Of a stretch of 64,000 nt of DNA, positions 1 through 9,278 are shown one piece after another. Source of the stretch: an uncultured Oscillospiraceae bacterium. Its GTDB lineage: Bacteria; Bacillota; Clostridia; Oscillospirales; Ruminococcaceae. Each line of letters opens with the position of its first letter. Within the stretch, counting starts at the first letter, position 1. Both the position numbers and the translations under genes were made by a program. The notes beneath the pieces were generated by a model. That model saw nothing but the letters and a program-made list of their open reading frames with translations, did not search any database and had not been told where the DNA came from. Location of the stretch: assembly GCA_934444765.1 (NCBI GenBank), contig CAKSDC010000009.1, positions 1 to 64,000 on the forward strand, in the 5' to 3' direction.

Positions 1-1
1 A

Positions 2-223
2 GTAGCTTTAATAATAGCTAATAAGGGTGCTGCTATGGGCTTAATAAATACCGAAAAGTATTTTGGACCTGTAGTAATCATGGTAGTAATAACTACTGTT
101 ATTACCCCTATACTACTAAAGTTAGTATTTAAAGATAAAGATAATGCTCAAAACGGTGGTATTGCCGATAGCATTAACAAAAAACTTGAATACGAACACG
201 ATATTCAAAACCTTAGCAAATAG
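2..223 (+). CDS. Cation/proton antiporter (Kef/CPA2-like), C-terminal end only
   Basis: The gene is cut by the left edge of the window. The frame is open from base 2, upstream of the internal ATG at 35, and runs VALIIANKGAAMGLINTEKY before a hydrophobic segment (about FGPVVIMVVITTVITPILL) and a charged cytoplasmic tail. The ANKGAAMGLI stretch followed by a last transmembrane helix ending in TPILLK is what the C-terminal end of Kef-type sodium or potassium/proton antiporters looks like. Only about 73 residues are visible, so substrate and subtype cannot be stated. A factor-independent terminator follows directly. Confidence 0.6.
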   Translation, partial: VALIIANKGAAMGLINTEKYFGPVVIMVVITTVITPILLKLVFKDKDNAQNGGIADSINKKLEYEHDIQNLSK

Positions 224-238
224 AATATACTGTCTAAA

Positions 239-272
239 ATGCCGTCTTACGTAACAGTAAGACGGTATTTTT
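239..272 (+). terminator. Rho-independent terminator after the antiporter gene
   Basis: GCCGTCTTAC at 241 pairs with GTAAGACGGT ending at 266 around a short loop, and an ATTTTTT run follows. Confidence 0.85.
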
Positions 273-309
273 TGTATCCAATATTTTTTCTACTTTTTTA
301 TTATAGACG

Positions 310-338
310 TTGACTTAAACGACTAAATGTGATAAAAT
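310..338 (+). promoter_or_regulatory. Sigma-A-type promoter for the SUFU-alaS transcript
   Basis: TTGACT at 310-315, a 17-base spacer and TAAAAT at 333-338. The roughly 90-base leader that follows can form a TTAGTAGA/TCTACTAA stem. I found no T-box signature in it, although T-boxes are common upstream of alaS. Confidence 0.7.
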
Positions 339-432
339 ATAATGTGTTGCATTAGTAACATATTCACTATATATTAGTAGATTTTTACCAGTTAAAGCTC
401 TACTAACTATTAAAATAAGGAGGTTTTATCCT

Positions 433-1038
433 TTGTTAAACGACTACGAACGACTTATGAAAGATAGAGTATGTTCTATATTGGGTGGCGACCAAAAGGC
501 TTTTGGTTACTATAAAAATCCTAAAGACAATACTTCTATTGATATACTATTCTGCAAAGATAGTCCAAGCAAAAACTACTTAACCTGTGCTACTTTGGGT
601 TTAGTAAACCATAAAAATCAATTTTCGGCTAATGGTAAAAACATTAGAGTGGAACTTTTAGGACTTTCTACCACTAATATGGGCGATGCTCTGGGTAAGA
701 TTATGGCTGTAACTTACAAAAACATTGTAGAAAAAAATCTTCCTTGTGCCTACGGTGCAATATACGAACATATATTAGAAGGTATTATTCCTAACTCCGA
801 AATGAAACACATACTATTTACCGCTCCACCTCTATTTTGGAAGGAAAACTTCGGCACTGTAAACTTAGACGATAACAACGTATTAACTTGGCTATACGCT
901 ATGCCTATATCCAATGCCGAACGTAAGTTTTTAAAAGACGGTCAAGATAACTTTAAAGATACTATGGTTAAACTTCAAGAACTTTTTACCGTTAAAAACG
1001 TTGATACCTTCGACTTAAATAGAAAGTCTATTATATAA
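433..1038 (+). CDS. Suppressor-of-fused (SUFU) domain protein
   Basis: A 201-residue cytoplasmic protein without signal peptide or membrane segments. The blocks RVELLGLS, HILFTAPPLFW and WLYAMPISNAERKFLKDG, and a final Asp-rich stretch ending in NRKSII, fit the bacterial SUFU domain family. The family is named after the eukaryotic Hedgehog regulator; its bacterial role is not established, though members occur in toxin-immunity settings. The start is TTG at 433, chosen because an AAGGAGG Shine-Dalgarno sequence sits about nine bases upstream and no ATG competes. It lies 21 bases before alaS and shares its promoter, so the two are probably co-transcribed. No toxin gene is visible beside it. Confidence 0.72.
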   Translation: MLNDYERLMKDRVCSILGGDQKAFGYYKNPKDNTSIDILFCKDSPSKNYLTCATLGLVNHKNQFSANGKNIRVELLGLSTTNMGDALGKIMAVTYKNIVEKNLPCAYGAIYEHILEGIIPNSEMKHILFTAPPLFWKENFGTVNLDDNNVLTWLYAMPISNAERKFLKDGQDNFKDTMVKLQELFTVKNVDTFDLNRKSII

Positions 1039-1059
1039 ATAAAAAAGGAGTTTTTTATT

Positions 1060-3681
1060 ATGGAATGGCGTGGTTTAAACGACCTTAGAGAAACTTTTCT
1101 CTCTTTTTTTGAGAGTAAAAATCATACAAGAATGGATAGTGCTTCTTTAGTACCACAGGGCGATAAAAGTCTACTACTTATAAACTCTGGTATGGCACCT
1201 TTAAAGAAGTTCTTCTTAGGAGAGGCTGTCCCTCCTAATACAAGAGTTACTACTTGTCAAAAGTGTATACGTACCCCTGATATCGAAAACGTAGGACACA
1301 CTGCACGTCACGGCACTTACTTTGAAATGTTAGGTAACTTCTCTTTTGGCGACTACTTTAAAAATGAAGCTATAGATTGGGCTTGGGAATTTTTTACTGA
1401 AGTTCTTAAAATGCCTAAAGATAAACTACACGTTTCAGTATATCAAGACGACGATGAGGCTTATGATATCTGGACTAAACGTAAGGGTGTAGCTACTGAC
1501 CATATGGTTAGAATGGGTAAAGAAGATAACTTTTGGGAACACGGTTCAGGTCCATGCGGTCCATGTTCTGAAATATACTTTGATAGAGGTCCAGAAAAGG
1601 GTTGCGGTAGACCAGACTGTCACGTCGGTTGCGAATGCGATAGATTTGTAGAAGTTTGGAACTTAGTATTTAGTCAATTCGATAGCGACGGTAACGGTCA
1701 CTATACCGAAATGAAACACAAAAATATAGATACTGGTATGGGATTAGAACGTCTTGCTTGTGTTATGCAAGGTGTAGACAACCTATTTGAAGTAGATACC
1801 GTTCAAAATATTATGAAGCATATCTCAAAAATAGCTAACATTCACTACCACCAAGACGAAAAGTCGGATATATCTTTAAGAGTTATAACCGACCACATTA
1901 GAAGTACTACTTTTATGGTTGGTGACGGTATACTACCTTCTAACGTTGGTAGAGGATACGTATTAAGACGTTTACTCCGTCGTGCTTGTCGTCACGGTAG
2001 ATTGATAGGTATTCACGAACCATTCCTATACAAAGTATGCGATACCGTAATAGACGAAAATAAGTGTGCTTATCCTGAATTAGAAGAAAAAAGAGAGTAC
2101 ATCAAAAAGATTATAAAGGTAGAAGAAGAACAGTTCGCTAAGACTATCGATAAGGGTACGGAAGTTCTTAATACTATGATAGAAAATATCGGTGCTGATA
2201 AGGTTCTATCAGGTGAAGACGCTTTTAAACTATCCGATACTTATGGCTTCCCTATTGACTTAACTATCGAAATCGTTCAAGAAAAAGGCATAACCGTAGA
2301 TAAAGATAAGTATCAAGAATGCGTAAACGAACAAAGACAACGTGCAAGGGACGACCACAACGCTAAAGCTAAGTCTTCATGGGCAAGTAATACTATTAAA
2401 GTAAACGTTCCTAAGACTGTATTCACTGGCTATACTGATACTATCTCAAACGATAGCAAGATATTAGCTATCTACAACGGTACTGATAGCGTCGATACTG
2501 CTACTGCTGGCGAAGACGTTACCGTTATATTAGATAAGACTCCATTCTATGCCGAAAGTGGTGGTCAAGTTGGTGACATTGGTCTTATGACAGGCTTTGA
2601 AGTTACCGATACTACCAAAGATGATGACGGTCACTATCTACACTTTGGCACAGTAACTAACGATAGCATAAGTGTAGGCGACGTAGTAACTGCTGAAGTG
2701 GACGTTGAACGCAGAAAGTCCATTATGAGAAATCACACTACTGCACACATTCTACAAGCAAGCCTAAGAACTGTATTAGGTGAACACGTTCACCAAGCTG
2801 GTCAGTTAGTAGACGCTGAAAAGTGTCGTTTTGACTTCTCACACTTTTCAGCTATGACTACCGAAGAACTTAAAAAGGTAGAAGACTTAGTAAATCAACA
2901 GATACTATCCGCAGTACCTGTAACTATGACTGAAATGCCTATCGAAGAGGCTAAAAAGTTAGGAGCTATGGCTCTATTCGGCGAAAAGTATGGCGATATA
3001 GTTAGAGTAGTCAAAGTTGGCGACTTCTCCACAGAATTTTGTGGTGGTACTCACGTAGATAACACTTCTAAAATAGGTCTATTTAAGATAGTATCCGAAA
3101 GTTCAGTAGCTTCTGGCGTTAGACGTATCGAAGCCGTAACTGGTAAGGGCGTACTAAACTACATGAACCAAATCAAATCCACTATGGAACAGTCTGCACA
3201 GGTACTAAAACTCGCTAATACTCATGAATTAGTTTCTAAGTGTCAACAGGTAGTAGCAGAAAATAAGGAACTTGAAAAGACTATAGATAAGCTAAACCAA
3301 CAGATAGCAGATATCAAGTCCAACAACATATTCGATAACGTTATGGAAGTAAACGGTATCAGTATCGTTTCAGGAGTATTCAAGAATACTAAACCAGACG
3401 TTCTATTACAGATGGGCGACAAGGTAAAGAATAAGTACTCTAACGGCGTAGGTGCTTTTATCGGTGAAGTAGACGGCAAGGGTTCTATAGTAGTAGTATG
3501 CGGTAAAGACGCAATATCTAAGGGTATGCACGCAGGCAAGATAGTTAAAGCTATAGCCGAACTAACTGGCGGTAAAGGTGGCGGTCGTCCAGACAGTGCA
3601 AGAGCTGGCGTTGGCGACTTCAACAAGGTAGACTCTGCAATAGCTGAGTTATCAAACATAGTAAGTTCTATGATAAAGTAA
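1060..3681 (+). CDS. alaS: Alanine--tRNA ligase
   Basis: Charges tRNA-Ala with alanine and proofreads mischarged Ser and Gly. At 873 residues it is full length. The class II core is seen near residues 80-100 (HTARHGTYFEMLGNFSFGDY), followed by the GMGLERL motif. The editing domain carries the zinc-binding HTTAH near residue 558 and CGGTH near 660. A DHHA1 C-terminal domain with the glycine-rich GGKGGGRPDSARAG ends the protein. The start is ATG at 1060 behind AAAAAAGGAG. It follows the SUFU gene in one transcript, and a hairpin after the stop separates it from the HIT gene. Nothing in it looks damaged. Confidence 0.98.
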   Translation: MEWRGLNDLRETFLSFFESKNHTRMDSASLVPQGDKSLLLINSGMAPLKKFFLGEAVPPNTRVTTCQKCIRTPDIENVGHTARHGTYFEMLGNFSFGDYFKNEAIDWAWEFFTEVLKMPKDKLHVSVYQDDDEAYDIWTKRKGVATDHMVRMGKEDNFWEHGSGPCGPCSEIYFDRGPEKGCGRPDCHVGCECDRFVEVWNLVFSQFDSDGNGHYTEMKHKNIDTGMGLERLACVMQGVDNLFEVDTVQNIMKHISKIANIHYHQDEKSDISLRVITDHIRSTTFMVGDGILPSNVGRGYVLRRLLRRACRHGRLIGIHEPFLYKVCDTVIDENKCAYPELEEKREYIKKIIKVEEEQFAKTIDKGTEVLNTMIENIGADKVLSGEDAFKLSDTYGFPIDLTIEIVQEKGITVDKDKYQECVNEQRQRARDDHNAKAKSSWASNTIKVNVPKTVFTGYTDTISNDSKILAIYNGTDSVDTATAGEDVTVILDKTPFYAESGGQVGDIGLMTGFEVTDTTKDDDGHYLHFGTVTNDSISVGDVVTAEVDVERRKSIMRNHTTAHILQASLRTVLGEHVHQAGQLVDAEKCRFDFSHFSAMTTEELKKVEDLVNQQILSAVPVTMTEMPIEEAKKLGAMALFGEKYGDIVRVVKVGDFSTEFCGGTHVDNTSKIGLFKIVSESSVASGVRRIEAVTGKGVLNYMNQIKSTMEQSAQVLKLANTHELVSKCQQVVAENKELEKTIDKLNQQIADIKSNNIFDNVMEVNGISIVSGVFKNTKPDVLLQMGDKVKNKYSNGVGAFIGEVDGKGSIVVVCGKDAISKGMHAGKIVKAIAELTGGKGGGRPDSARAGVGDFNKVDSAIAELSNIVSSMIK

Positions 3682-3695
3682 TAACACAATAGTAT

Positions 3696-3724
3696 TGGAA
3701 CGCTAATATATCTGTAGCGTTCCA
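3696..3724 (+). terminator. Terminator-like hairpin between alaS and the HIT gene
   Basis: TGGAACGCT pairs with AGCGTTCCA around an 11-base loop. The following bases are TATACTAAATATT rather than a clean T run, so termination may be partial. No promoter fits between it and the gene at 3751, which suggests read-through. Confidence 0.5.
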
Positions 3725-3750
3725 TATACTAAATATTAGGAGGTTTTATA

Positions 3751-4089
3751 ATGGACTGTCTATTCTGTAAGATAGTAGCTGGTGAAATTCCAAGCACAAA
3801 AGTATATGAAGATAATAAGGTTCTCGTATTTAAGGATATTCAACCTATAGCACCTATACATTGGTTAATAATTCCTAAAACTCACATTAAGAGTGTAGAC
3901 GAAATAACTTCAGAAAATTCTGAAATAGTATCATACATATTTGAAGTAGCTTCTAAGTTAGCTAAAGAACATAACTTAGGCAACGGCTATAGAATAATTA
4001 CTAACTGTGGCGACGATGCAGGACAGTCTGTAAAACATTTACACTTCCACTTATTAGCTGGAACTAAAATGGGTTGGTCTGTAAAGTAA
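3751..4089 (+). CDS. HIT-family nucleotide hydrolase (HinT-like)
   Basis: A 112-residue cytoplasmic protein of the histidine-triad family, which cleaves nucleoside phosphoramidates such as AMP-lysine and aminoacyl-adenylate adducts. The N-terminal CLFCKIVAGEIPS is the Cys-X2-Cys form usual in Firmicutes. The catalytic triad HLHFHLL lies at residues 96-102. The start is ATG behind a strong TAGGAGG. It is followed four bases later by comEC and probably belongs to the alaS transcript; a link to correcting aminoacyl-adenylates is plausible but is inference. Confidence 0.93.
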   Translation: MDCLFCKIVAGEIPSTKVYEDNKVLVFKDIQPIAPIHWLIIPKTHIKSVDEITSENSEIVSYIFEVASKLAKEHNLGNGYRIITNCGDDAGQSVKHLHFHLLAGTKMGWSVK

Positions 4090-4093
4090 TAAC

Positions 4094-6094
4094 ATGATTA
4101 AAAAACCTTTATATGTAGCTATTCCCTATCTATTGGGAATGTTAGTGTATTACAACTTACAAAAGAGCCAATATATACCATACATAATAGTATGTACTGT
4201 CGTCTTAGGAGTGCTACTGTTTAAGGTTTTTAAATTGAGTATTAAGCAATCGGTACTATGTGTAACTTCATGCATAGTAGGAGTATTCGTGTATGCTAAC
4301 TATATAGTTACCACTCAAGACGTTCTGTTAGCGTATAGTGGGTATACTGTGGAATACTCTGGGCATATAGTGGAACTTAAAGACTATTCTAACGATAAGT
4401 CTTGTTACGTGTTAAAAGGTTCTATAGGTGATACTACAGACGCAAAGTTGTTAGTATATACCAATTCGTTAGAATGTTCTTACGGTGACGTGCTAACCTT
4501 AGAGTGTACCGTTAAAGGGTTCAATAACGAATACCTTTTCAATAGTAAAGACTACTACTCATCTAAGGGAATATACTTACAAGCCGACGATATACTATCG
4601 CTAAACTTAGAACCCTGTACTAACGTAGTATATAGTACGATATCCAAACTGCATAACTATCGAAACGACGTAGTTAGTACGTTCAAACTGAATATGTCAA
4701 AGCAAGGTTCTGCATTGCTAAGTGCTATACTGTTCGGCGATAAGTCAGGACTACAAGATAGAGATAGTCTAATACGCAGTGGCATAGGACACGTAATAGC
4801 GGTATCAGGACTACACCTAACTATACTAATATCGTTTATAGATATAGTTCTTTTGCTAATAGGACGACGCATAGAAGTTCCCATAATACTAAGATACTTA
4901 ATATATGAACTGTTTATGATAGCGTTCATAGTAGTAGTAGACTTTCCAATATCTGCCGTTAGAACCTTTATAATGCTAACTATAAATAAGAGTTCTGTGC
5001 TATTCGTCAGAAAACATGATACTTTAAATACTCTGTGTATCACGTGTTTAGTAATGCTCACTTTAGAGCCATACTTAATACATAACGTATCGTTTTTGCT
5101 ATCCATAAGTGGAGTATTTGGAATAGGGGTATTAGCTCCATACGTGACTAAAGAGTTTAAGACTTCCAATAAGATATTGCGTAGTTTAGTCGCTTTGATG
5201 TGTGCAACGCTTAGTGTTTTTCCAGTATCTATGGTGTACTTTGATGAAGTTAGTATAGTATCGCCTATTAGTAACTTAGTACTAATACCACTGTGTGAAG
5301 TTGCACTGATATGCGGATTTGTAGTGTTCGTGTTGGGTGGAAAGTGTTTAATATTAAGCAAGTCACTGCTAATAGTTGCGGACTACTGTTGTAAACTAAC
5401 CATAGCAATATCTAATGTGATATCTAAAGTTTGGATTACTAATGTACCTACAGGTTATACCGTTCCTAAATACGTAGTACTATTAATGATACTGTTAATA
5501 GTAGCCTCTATGGGAATGTTCAAAGACAGGTCTAATCTGATAAAGAACATATTAACGTCTATACTGACGGTTGCAATAGTACTATGTTGTACTAAAGTAT
5601 ATCAAAGTAGCACTTTAAAGGTGGCTATATTAGGAAGTTCAAAAGATACCGCAATAGTGATAACATATCATAACGATACTAACGTTATAGACTGTTCTAA
5701 AAATAGCAATACTGCAAAGTATGTGAGAAAGTATCTAAAGTCGTATGGAATTAATAGTATAACGTCTTTAACGTTTACTAATATAGCGTATCAAAGCATT
5801 ACCACGTACAATCAGTACTTAAAAGATTACAGAGTTACATCTGTAAACCTATTAGAAGGTACTCATTATAAAAGTGGATATACAGTATTAGGAGTATCCC
5901 CTAACATGACTAATAAAGATGCTACAGAGTATGTATACCATTACGGAACTATAGACGTTACTATAAGCGTCGACGGAAGCGTAACTATCAACAACGGCAT
6001 TAGTGTTCAGTCGTTTGAACTAAACGAACACAACATAGTTATAGAATATCACAACAATGGACTATTTAAAGTAAGGAGGTTAGTCTGTGAATAG
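4094..6094 (+). CDS. comEC: ComEC/Rec2-family DNA uptake channel
   Basis: A polytopic membrane protein of 666 residues that, in its family, moves single-stranded DNA across the membrane during transformation. It has an N-terminal membrane hairpin, an extracellular OB-like part (about residues 70-165), and the competence domain with VIAVSGLHLTILISF near residues 234-248 followed by many hydrophobic helices. The last 150 residues occupy the place of the usual metallo-beta-lactamase domain but show no HxHxDH: the aligned stretch reads SLTFTNIAY. The ATG start overlaps the upstream context closely, and the 3' end overlaps holA by eight bases. No comEA or comFC is in the window. Confidence 0.9.
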   Translation: MIKKPLYVAIPYLLGMLVYYNLQKSQYIPYIIVCTVVLGVLLFKVFKLSIKQSVLCVTSCIVGVFVYANYIVTTQDVLLAYSGYTVEYSGHIVELKDYSNDKSCYVLKGSIGDTTDAKLLVYTNSLECSYGDVLTLECTVKGFNNEYLFNSKDYYSSKGIYLQADDILSLNLEPCTNVVYSTISKLHNYRNDVVSTFKLNMSKQGSALLSAILFGDKSGLQDRDSLIRSGIGHVIAVSGLHLTILISFIDIVLLLIGRRIEVPIILRYLIYELFMIAFIVVVDFPISAVRTFIMLTINKSSVLFVRKHDTLNTLCITCLVMLTLEPYLIHNVSFLLSISGVFGIGVLAPYVTKEFKTSNKILRSLVALMCATLSVFPVSMVYFDEVSIVSPISNLVLIPLCEVALICGFVVFVLGGKCLILSKSLLIVADYCCKLTIAISNVISKVWITNVPTGYTVPKYVVLLMILLIVASMGMFKDRSNLIKNILTSILTVAIVLCCTKVYQSSTLKVAILGSSKDTAIVITYHNDTNVIDCSKNSNTAKYVRKYLKSYGINSITSLTFTNIAYQSITTYNQYLKDYRVTSVNLLEGTHYKSGYTVLGVSPNMTNKDATEYVYHYGTIDVTISVDGSVTINNGISVQSFELNEHNIVIEYHNNGLFKVRRLVCE

Positions 6095-7124
6095 GTTAAT
6101 ACACGATTTAAAGTCTAATAGTTTTAAAAGACTATACTACTTCTACGGAAAGGACGTAGTATCGGTTGAACTACTCGTAAAGACTGCCATATCCTGCATA
6201 GTGCCAAACGGCGACGACTTTAACATATACAAGCTCGACGGAAACGCCTTAAACCTACAAGAACTATCAGACGTAACCGAAAGTTTTCCTATGTTTGCAG
6301 ACCACAAGTGCATTACCATACACGACCTAAACTGCGAAAGTTTAAACGCTGACTACTTAAAACAGCTACTGAACATATTAGATAACGCTCCTGATACCAG
6401 TATAATAGTATTCTACGTTACAGGGTTTGACGTTAAAAACGGAAAAAAGTATCCTACTGCTAAGAATAAAAAACTAATAGACTACGTCTCTAAAGATGGT
6501 GTGGTGTTCGAGGCTATACAGAAAACGCTACCTCAAACGGTTAAAGATATTCAAACCGTATGCAAACAGCACGGCAACGATATAGACTATCAAAATGCAC
6601 AGTTAATAGCTAATAAGTGTCTGTGCAACTCCTTAACCATTAAAAGCGAACTTAAAAAATTACTGGATTACGCTCAAAATCAAACCATTACTAAAGATAT
6701 GATAGATAACTTAGTATACAGTAGTTACGACGTAAACGCTTTTGAATTTTCACGTGCAGTGGTTTCTATGAATAGTCAGTTATCGTTTAAAATACTCAAT
6801 GAACTATATTCACTACGTTCTGAACCTATAGCTATACTTTCTGCGGTATCTATGGCGTTTATAGACCTCTACCGTGTAAAGACTGCTATTAACTATAACC
6901 ACTCCGAACATGAAATACTATCGGACTACAACTACAAGGGCAGAGAGTTTGTAATTAAAAACTATCTTAAAGATAGCAACACTATACGCTTAGAACATCT
7001 TAGAGAATGTATAAACATTCTAAAACAGACTAACCTTTTATTAGTATCTTCCACTACAGACAAAAAGTTTATATTAGAAAAGGCTGTGGCAGAAATGATT
7101 AACGTAGGCTACAAGTACTATTGA
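6087..7124 (+). CDS. holA: DNA polymerase III, delta subunit
   Basis: The clamp-loader subunit that opens the sliding clamp. At 345 residues the length is typical. The N-terminal RLYYFYGKDVVSVE and the following LDGNALNLQEL...ESFPMFADHKC pattern match HolA from Firmicutes. The start is GTG at 6087, with AAGGAGGT a few bases upstream inside comEC. The genes overlap by eight bases, so translation is probably coupled. The comEC-holA order is common in this phylum, which supports both calls. Confidence 0.93.
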   Translation: MNRLIHDLKSNSFKRLYYFYGKDVVSVELLVKTAISCIVPNGDDFNIYKLDGNALNLQELSDVTESFPMFADHKCITIHDLNCESLNADYLKQLLNILDNAPDTSIIVFYVTGFDVKNGKKYPTAKNKKLIDYVSKDGVVFEAIQKTLPQTVKDIQTVCKQHGNDIDYQNAQLIANKCLCNSLTIKSELKKLLDYAQNQTITKDMIDNLVYSSYDVNAFEFSRAVVSMNSQLSFKILNELYSLRSEPIAILSAVSMAFIDLYRVKTAINYNHSEHEILSDYNYKGREFVIKNYLKDSNTIRLEHLRECINILKQTNLLLVSSTTDKKFILEKAVAEMINVGYKYY

Positions 7125-7151
7125 TATCTTGAAAGTAGGTGCTACTAAACT

Positions 7152-7760
7152 TTGTTAAAGGTAAAACAGGCTATAATAGTAGAAGGTAAATACGACAAGA
7201 TAAAACTATCTTCTATAATAGATGGCATAATAATTCAAACGGACGGATACGGTATTTTCAAAGATAAAGAAAAGTTGAACCTTATCCGTTTTTATGCTAA
7301 TAGTACAGGTATTATAATACTAACCGACTCCGATAGTGCAGGTTTTAAAATTAGAAACTACATAAAAAACGCCATAGGTAATAAGGGCAACATAATAAAC
7401 GTATACACTCCCGATATCTTTGGAAAAGAAAGACGCAAAGTAAAGTATTCGGCAGAAGGCAAACTGGGTGTAGAGGGTTTAGATACTGCTATTCTGCTTG
7501 ATGCGTTTAAACGTGCAAATATAGACAATACTATTAGTATTCAAGACGTTCCCACTAAAAAGATTACTCACACAGACCTATATACACTTGGACTTAGTGG
7601 TGGTGCTAACAGTAGACTTATTAGAGCTAAACTGTTAAAGCGTTTAAACTTACCTGAACGTCTTTCAACTTCTGGACTATTGGAAGTGTTAAACACTATA
7701 TACTCTTTAGAAGAACTTACTGCCACTGTAAGCACTCTAACTAAAGAAGTTGAAGTGTAA
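7152..7760 (+). CDS. rnmV: Toprim-domain ribonuclease M5-like protein
   Basis: RNase M5 matures 5S rRNA precursors in Firmicutes. The N-terminal QAIIVEGKYDKIKL contains the Toprim glutamate, and IIILTDSDSAGFKIRNYI contains the Toprim DxD. The C-terminal half (EGKLGVEGL onward, then GLSGGANSRLIRAKLLKRL) corresponds to the domain that follows Toprim in RNase M5. At 202 residues it is slightly longer than usual. The start is TTG at 7152 with only a weak AGTAGGTG upstream. Its neighbour is holA, not ksgA as in Bacillus. A different Toprim nuclease cannot be excluded. Confidence 0.75.
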   Translation: MLKVKQAIIVEGKYDKIKLSSIIDGIIIQTDGYGIFKDKEKLNLIRFYANSTGIIILTDSDSAGFKIRNYIKNAIGNKGNIINVYTPDIFGKERRKVKYSAEGKLGVEGLDTAILLDAFKRANIDNTISIQDVPTKKITHTDLYTLGLSGGANSRLIRAKLLKRLNLPERLSTSGLLEVLNTIYSLEELTATVSTLTKEVEV

Positions 7761-7854
7761 CAATCTACAATCGTAAACTAATGCAAGCATGTTAAGTGTC
7801 AATACCTAACTTGCTTAAACGAATATAATAAAGAAAGGGGTTTAGTTATACAAT

Positions 7855-9264
7855 ATGGTATTTTCAAGTCTTACCATGATATACGTATTTCTGCCAATAG
7901 TATTAATTACGTACTTTCTGTCACCTAACAGAGTAAAGAACTTTATACTAATGGTTTCGGGATTAATCTTCTACGCATGGGGCGAACCCGTATATATTTG
8001 GGTAATGATAGTATCTTCTTGTGTAGACTATATGGCAGGCTTAATTATCGATAAGTTTGACGATAATCAAAAGGTGCGAAAGATAGCCTTAGTAACTTCC
8101 ATGATAGTAGACTTAGGATTTTTAATAGTGTTTAAGTATAGCGGATTTTTCATCACAAATATTAATGAACTGTTCCATTCAAGCATACCAGTTCCAGAAC
8201 TTTCGCTACCTATAGGAATATCTTTTTACACGTTCCAAAGTATGTCGTATACCATAGACTTATACTGGCGTAACATCAAGGTACAAAAGAACTTTATGGA
8301 CTACTTAACCTACGTTTCACTGTTCCCACAGTTAGTAGCAGGTCCTATAGTTAGGTACGAAGACGTTCAAAACGAACTGACCGAACGTAAGGTGAACATA
8401 AAGTTAGTAGGTGAAGGTGTAAACTACTTCATTAAGGGATTAGCTAAAAAAGTACTGCTTGCTAATAACATAGGTCCATTATGGACGAGCATTAAGGCTA
8501 TGAACTTTTCTGAAATATCCACAGTGACCGCTTGGATAGGTATACTATCGTTTACGTTCCAGATATACTATGACTTTAGTGGTTACTCCGATATGGCTAT
8601 AGGTTTAGGAAAGATGTTAGGATTTAACTTTCCACAGAACTTTGACCACCCATACATTTCTAAAAGTATATCGGAATTTTGGAGAAGATGGCATATAACA
8701 TTGGGTTCATGGTTTAGAAGTTACGTATACATTCCATTAGGTGGTAACAGATGTAGCAAGCTAAAACACATTAGAAACTTACTAATAGTATGGGGACTAA
8801 CAGGTTTTTGGCACGGTGCAAACTGGAACTTTATAGTATGGGGACTATTCTATGGCGTACTATTAATATTTGAAAAGTTCTACTTCAATAAGGTATTAGA
8901 AAAGTTACCTTCTGTAATTAGAATACTATACACGTTCTTATTAGTAGTAATAGGTTGGGTATTCTTTGATACCGATAATATGACGCAAGCACTATCGTTA
9001 ATAAAGACCATGTTTGGTGGTTCTCACATCTTTATAGACGACTATGCAAAGTATCAAATATCAAGCTACGGAATAGTATTCCTACTATGTGCAGTATGTG
9101 GAACGGGTATCTCCAACAAAGTTTCGGAGTTCCTAAAAAAGAAAAAAAGTTCTGCAAAGATATACTACTATGCACTACCAATATTACAGTTAGCCGTAAT
9201 AATCATCAGTACTGCCTACTTAGTAGATGCCACCTATAATCCATTCTTATACTTTAGATTTTAG
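7855..9264 (+). CDS. MBOAT-family O-acyltransferase (AlgI-like)
   Basis: A 469-residue membrane protein with about ten hydrophobic segments. The MBOAT signature is clear: EFWRRWHITLGSWFRSYVYI followed by FWHGANWNFIVWG, which contains the proposed catalytic histidine. The family moves acetyl groups across the membrane and hands them to an extracellular acetyltransferase. The next gene, 14 bases downstream, encodes such a partner, so the pair probably O-acetylates a cell-surface polysaccharide or teichoic acid. Which polymer cannot be read here, since no glycosyltransferase cluster adjoins. An AAAGGGG sequence precedes the ATG. Confidence 0.93.
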   Translation: MVFSSLTMIYVFLPIVLITYFLSPNRVKNFILMVSGLIFYAWGEPVYIWVMIVSSCVDYMAGLIIDKFDDNQKVRKIALVTSMIVDLGFLIVFKYSGFFITNINELFHSSIPVPELSLPIGISFYTFQSMSYTIDLYWRNIKVQKNFMDYLTYVSLFPQLVAGPIVRYEDVQNELTERKVNIKLVGEGVNYFIKGLAKKVLLANNIGPLWTSIKAMNFSEISTVTAWIGILSFTFQIYYDFSGYSDMAIGLGKMLGFNFPQNFDHPYISKSISEFWRRWHITLGSWFRSYVYIPLGGNRCSKLKHIRNLLIVWGLTGFWHGANWNFIVWGLFYGVLLIFEKFYFNKVLEKLPSVIRILYTFLLVVIGWVFFDTDNMTQALSLIKTMFGGSHIFIDDYAKYQISSYGIVFLLCAVCGTGISNKVSEFLKKKKSSAKIYYYALPILQLAVIIISTAYLVDATYNPFLYFRF

Positions 9265-9278
9265 GAGGATATACTAAT

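Noticed and set aside
339..432. Possible T-box before the SUFU-alaS unit
   Set aside because: No T-box sequence or specifier stem was found in the leader.
3243..3725. 160-codon open frame antisense to the end of alaS
   Set aside because: It overlaps a clear alaS coding region, has no ribosome site and reads as the complement of conserved codons.
4657..5361. 234-codon open frame antisense to comEC
   Set aside because: No Shine-Dalgarno, no recognisable domain, fully inside the ComEC membrane region.
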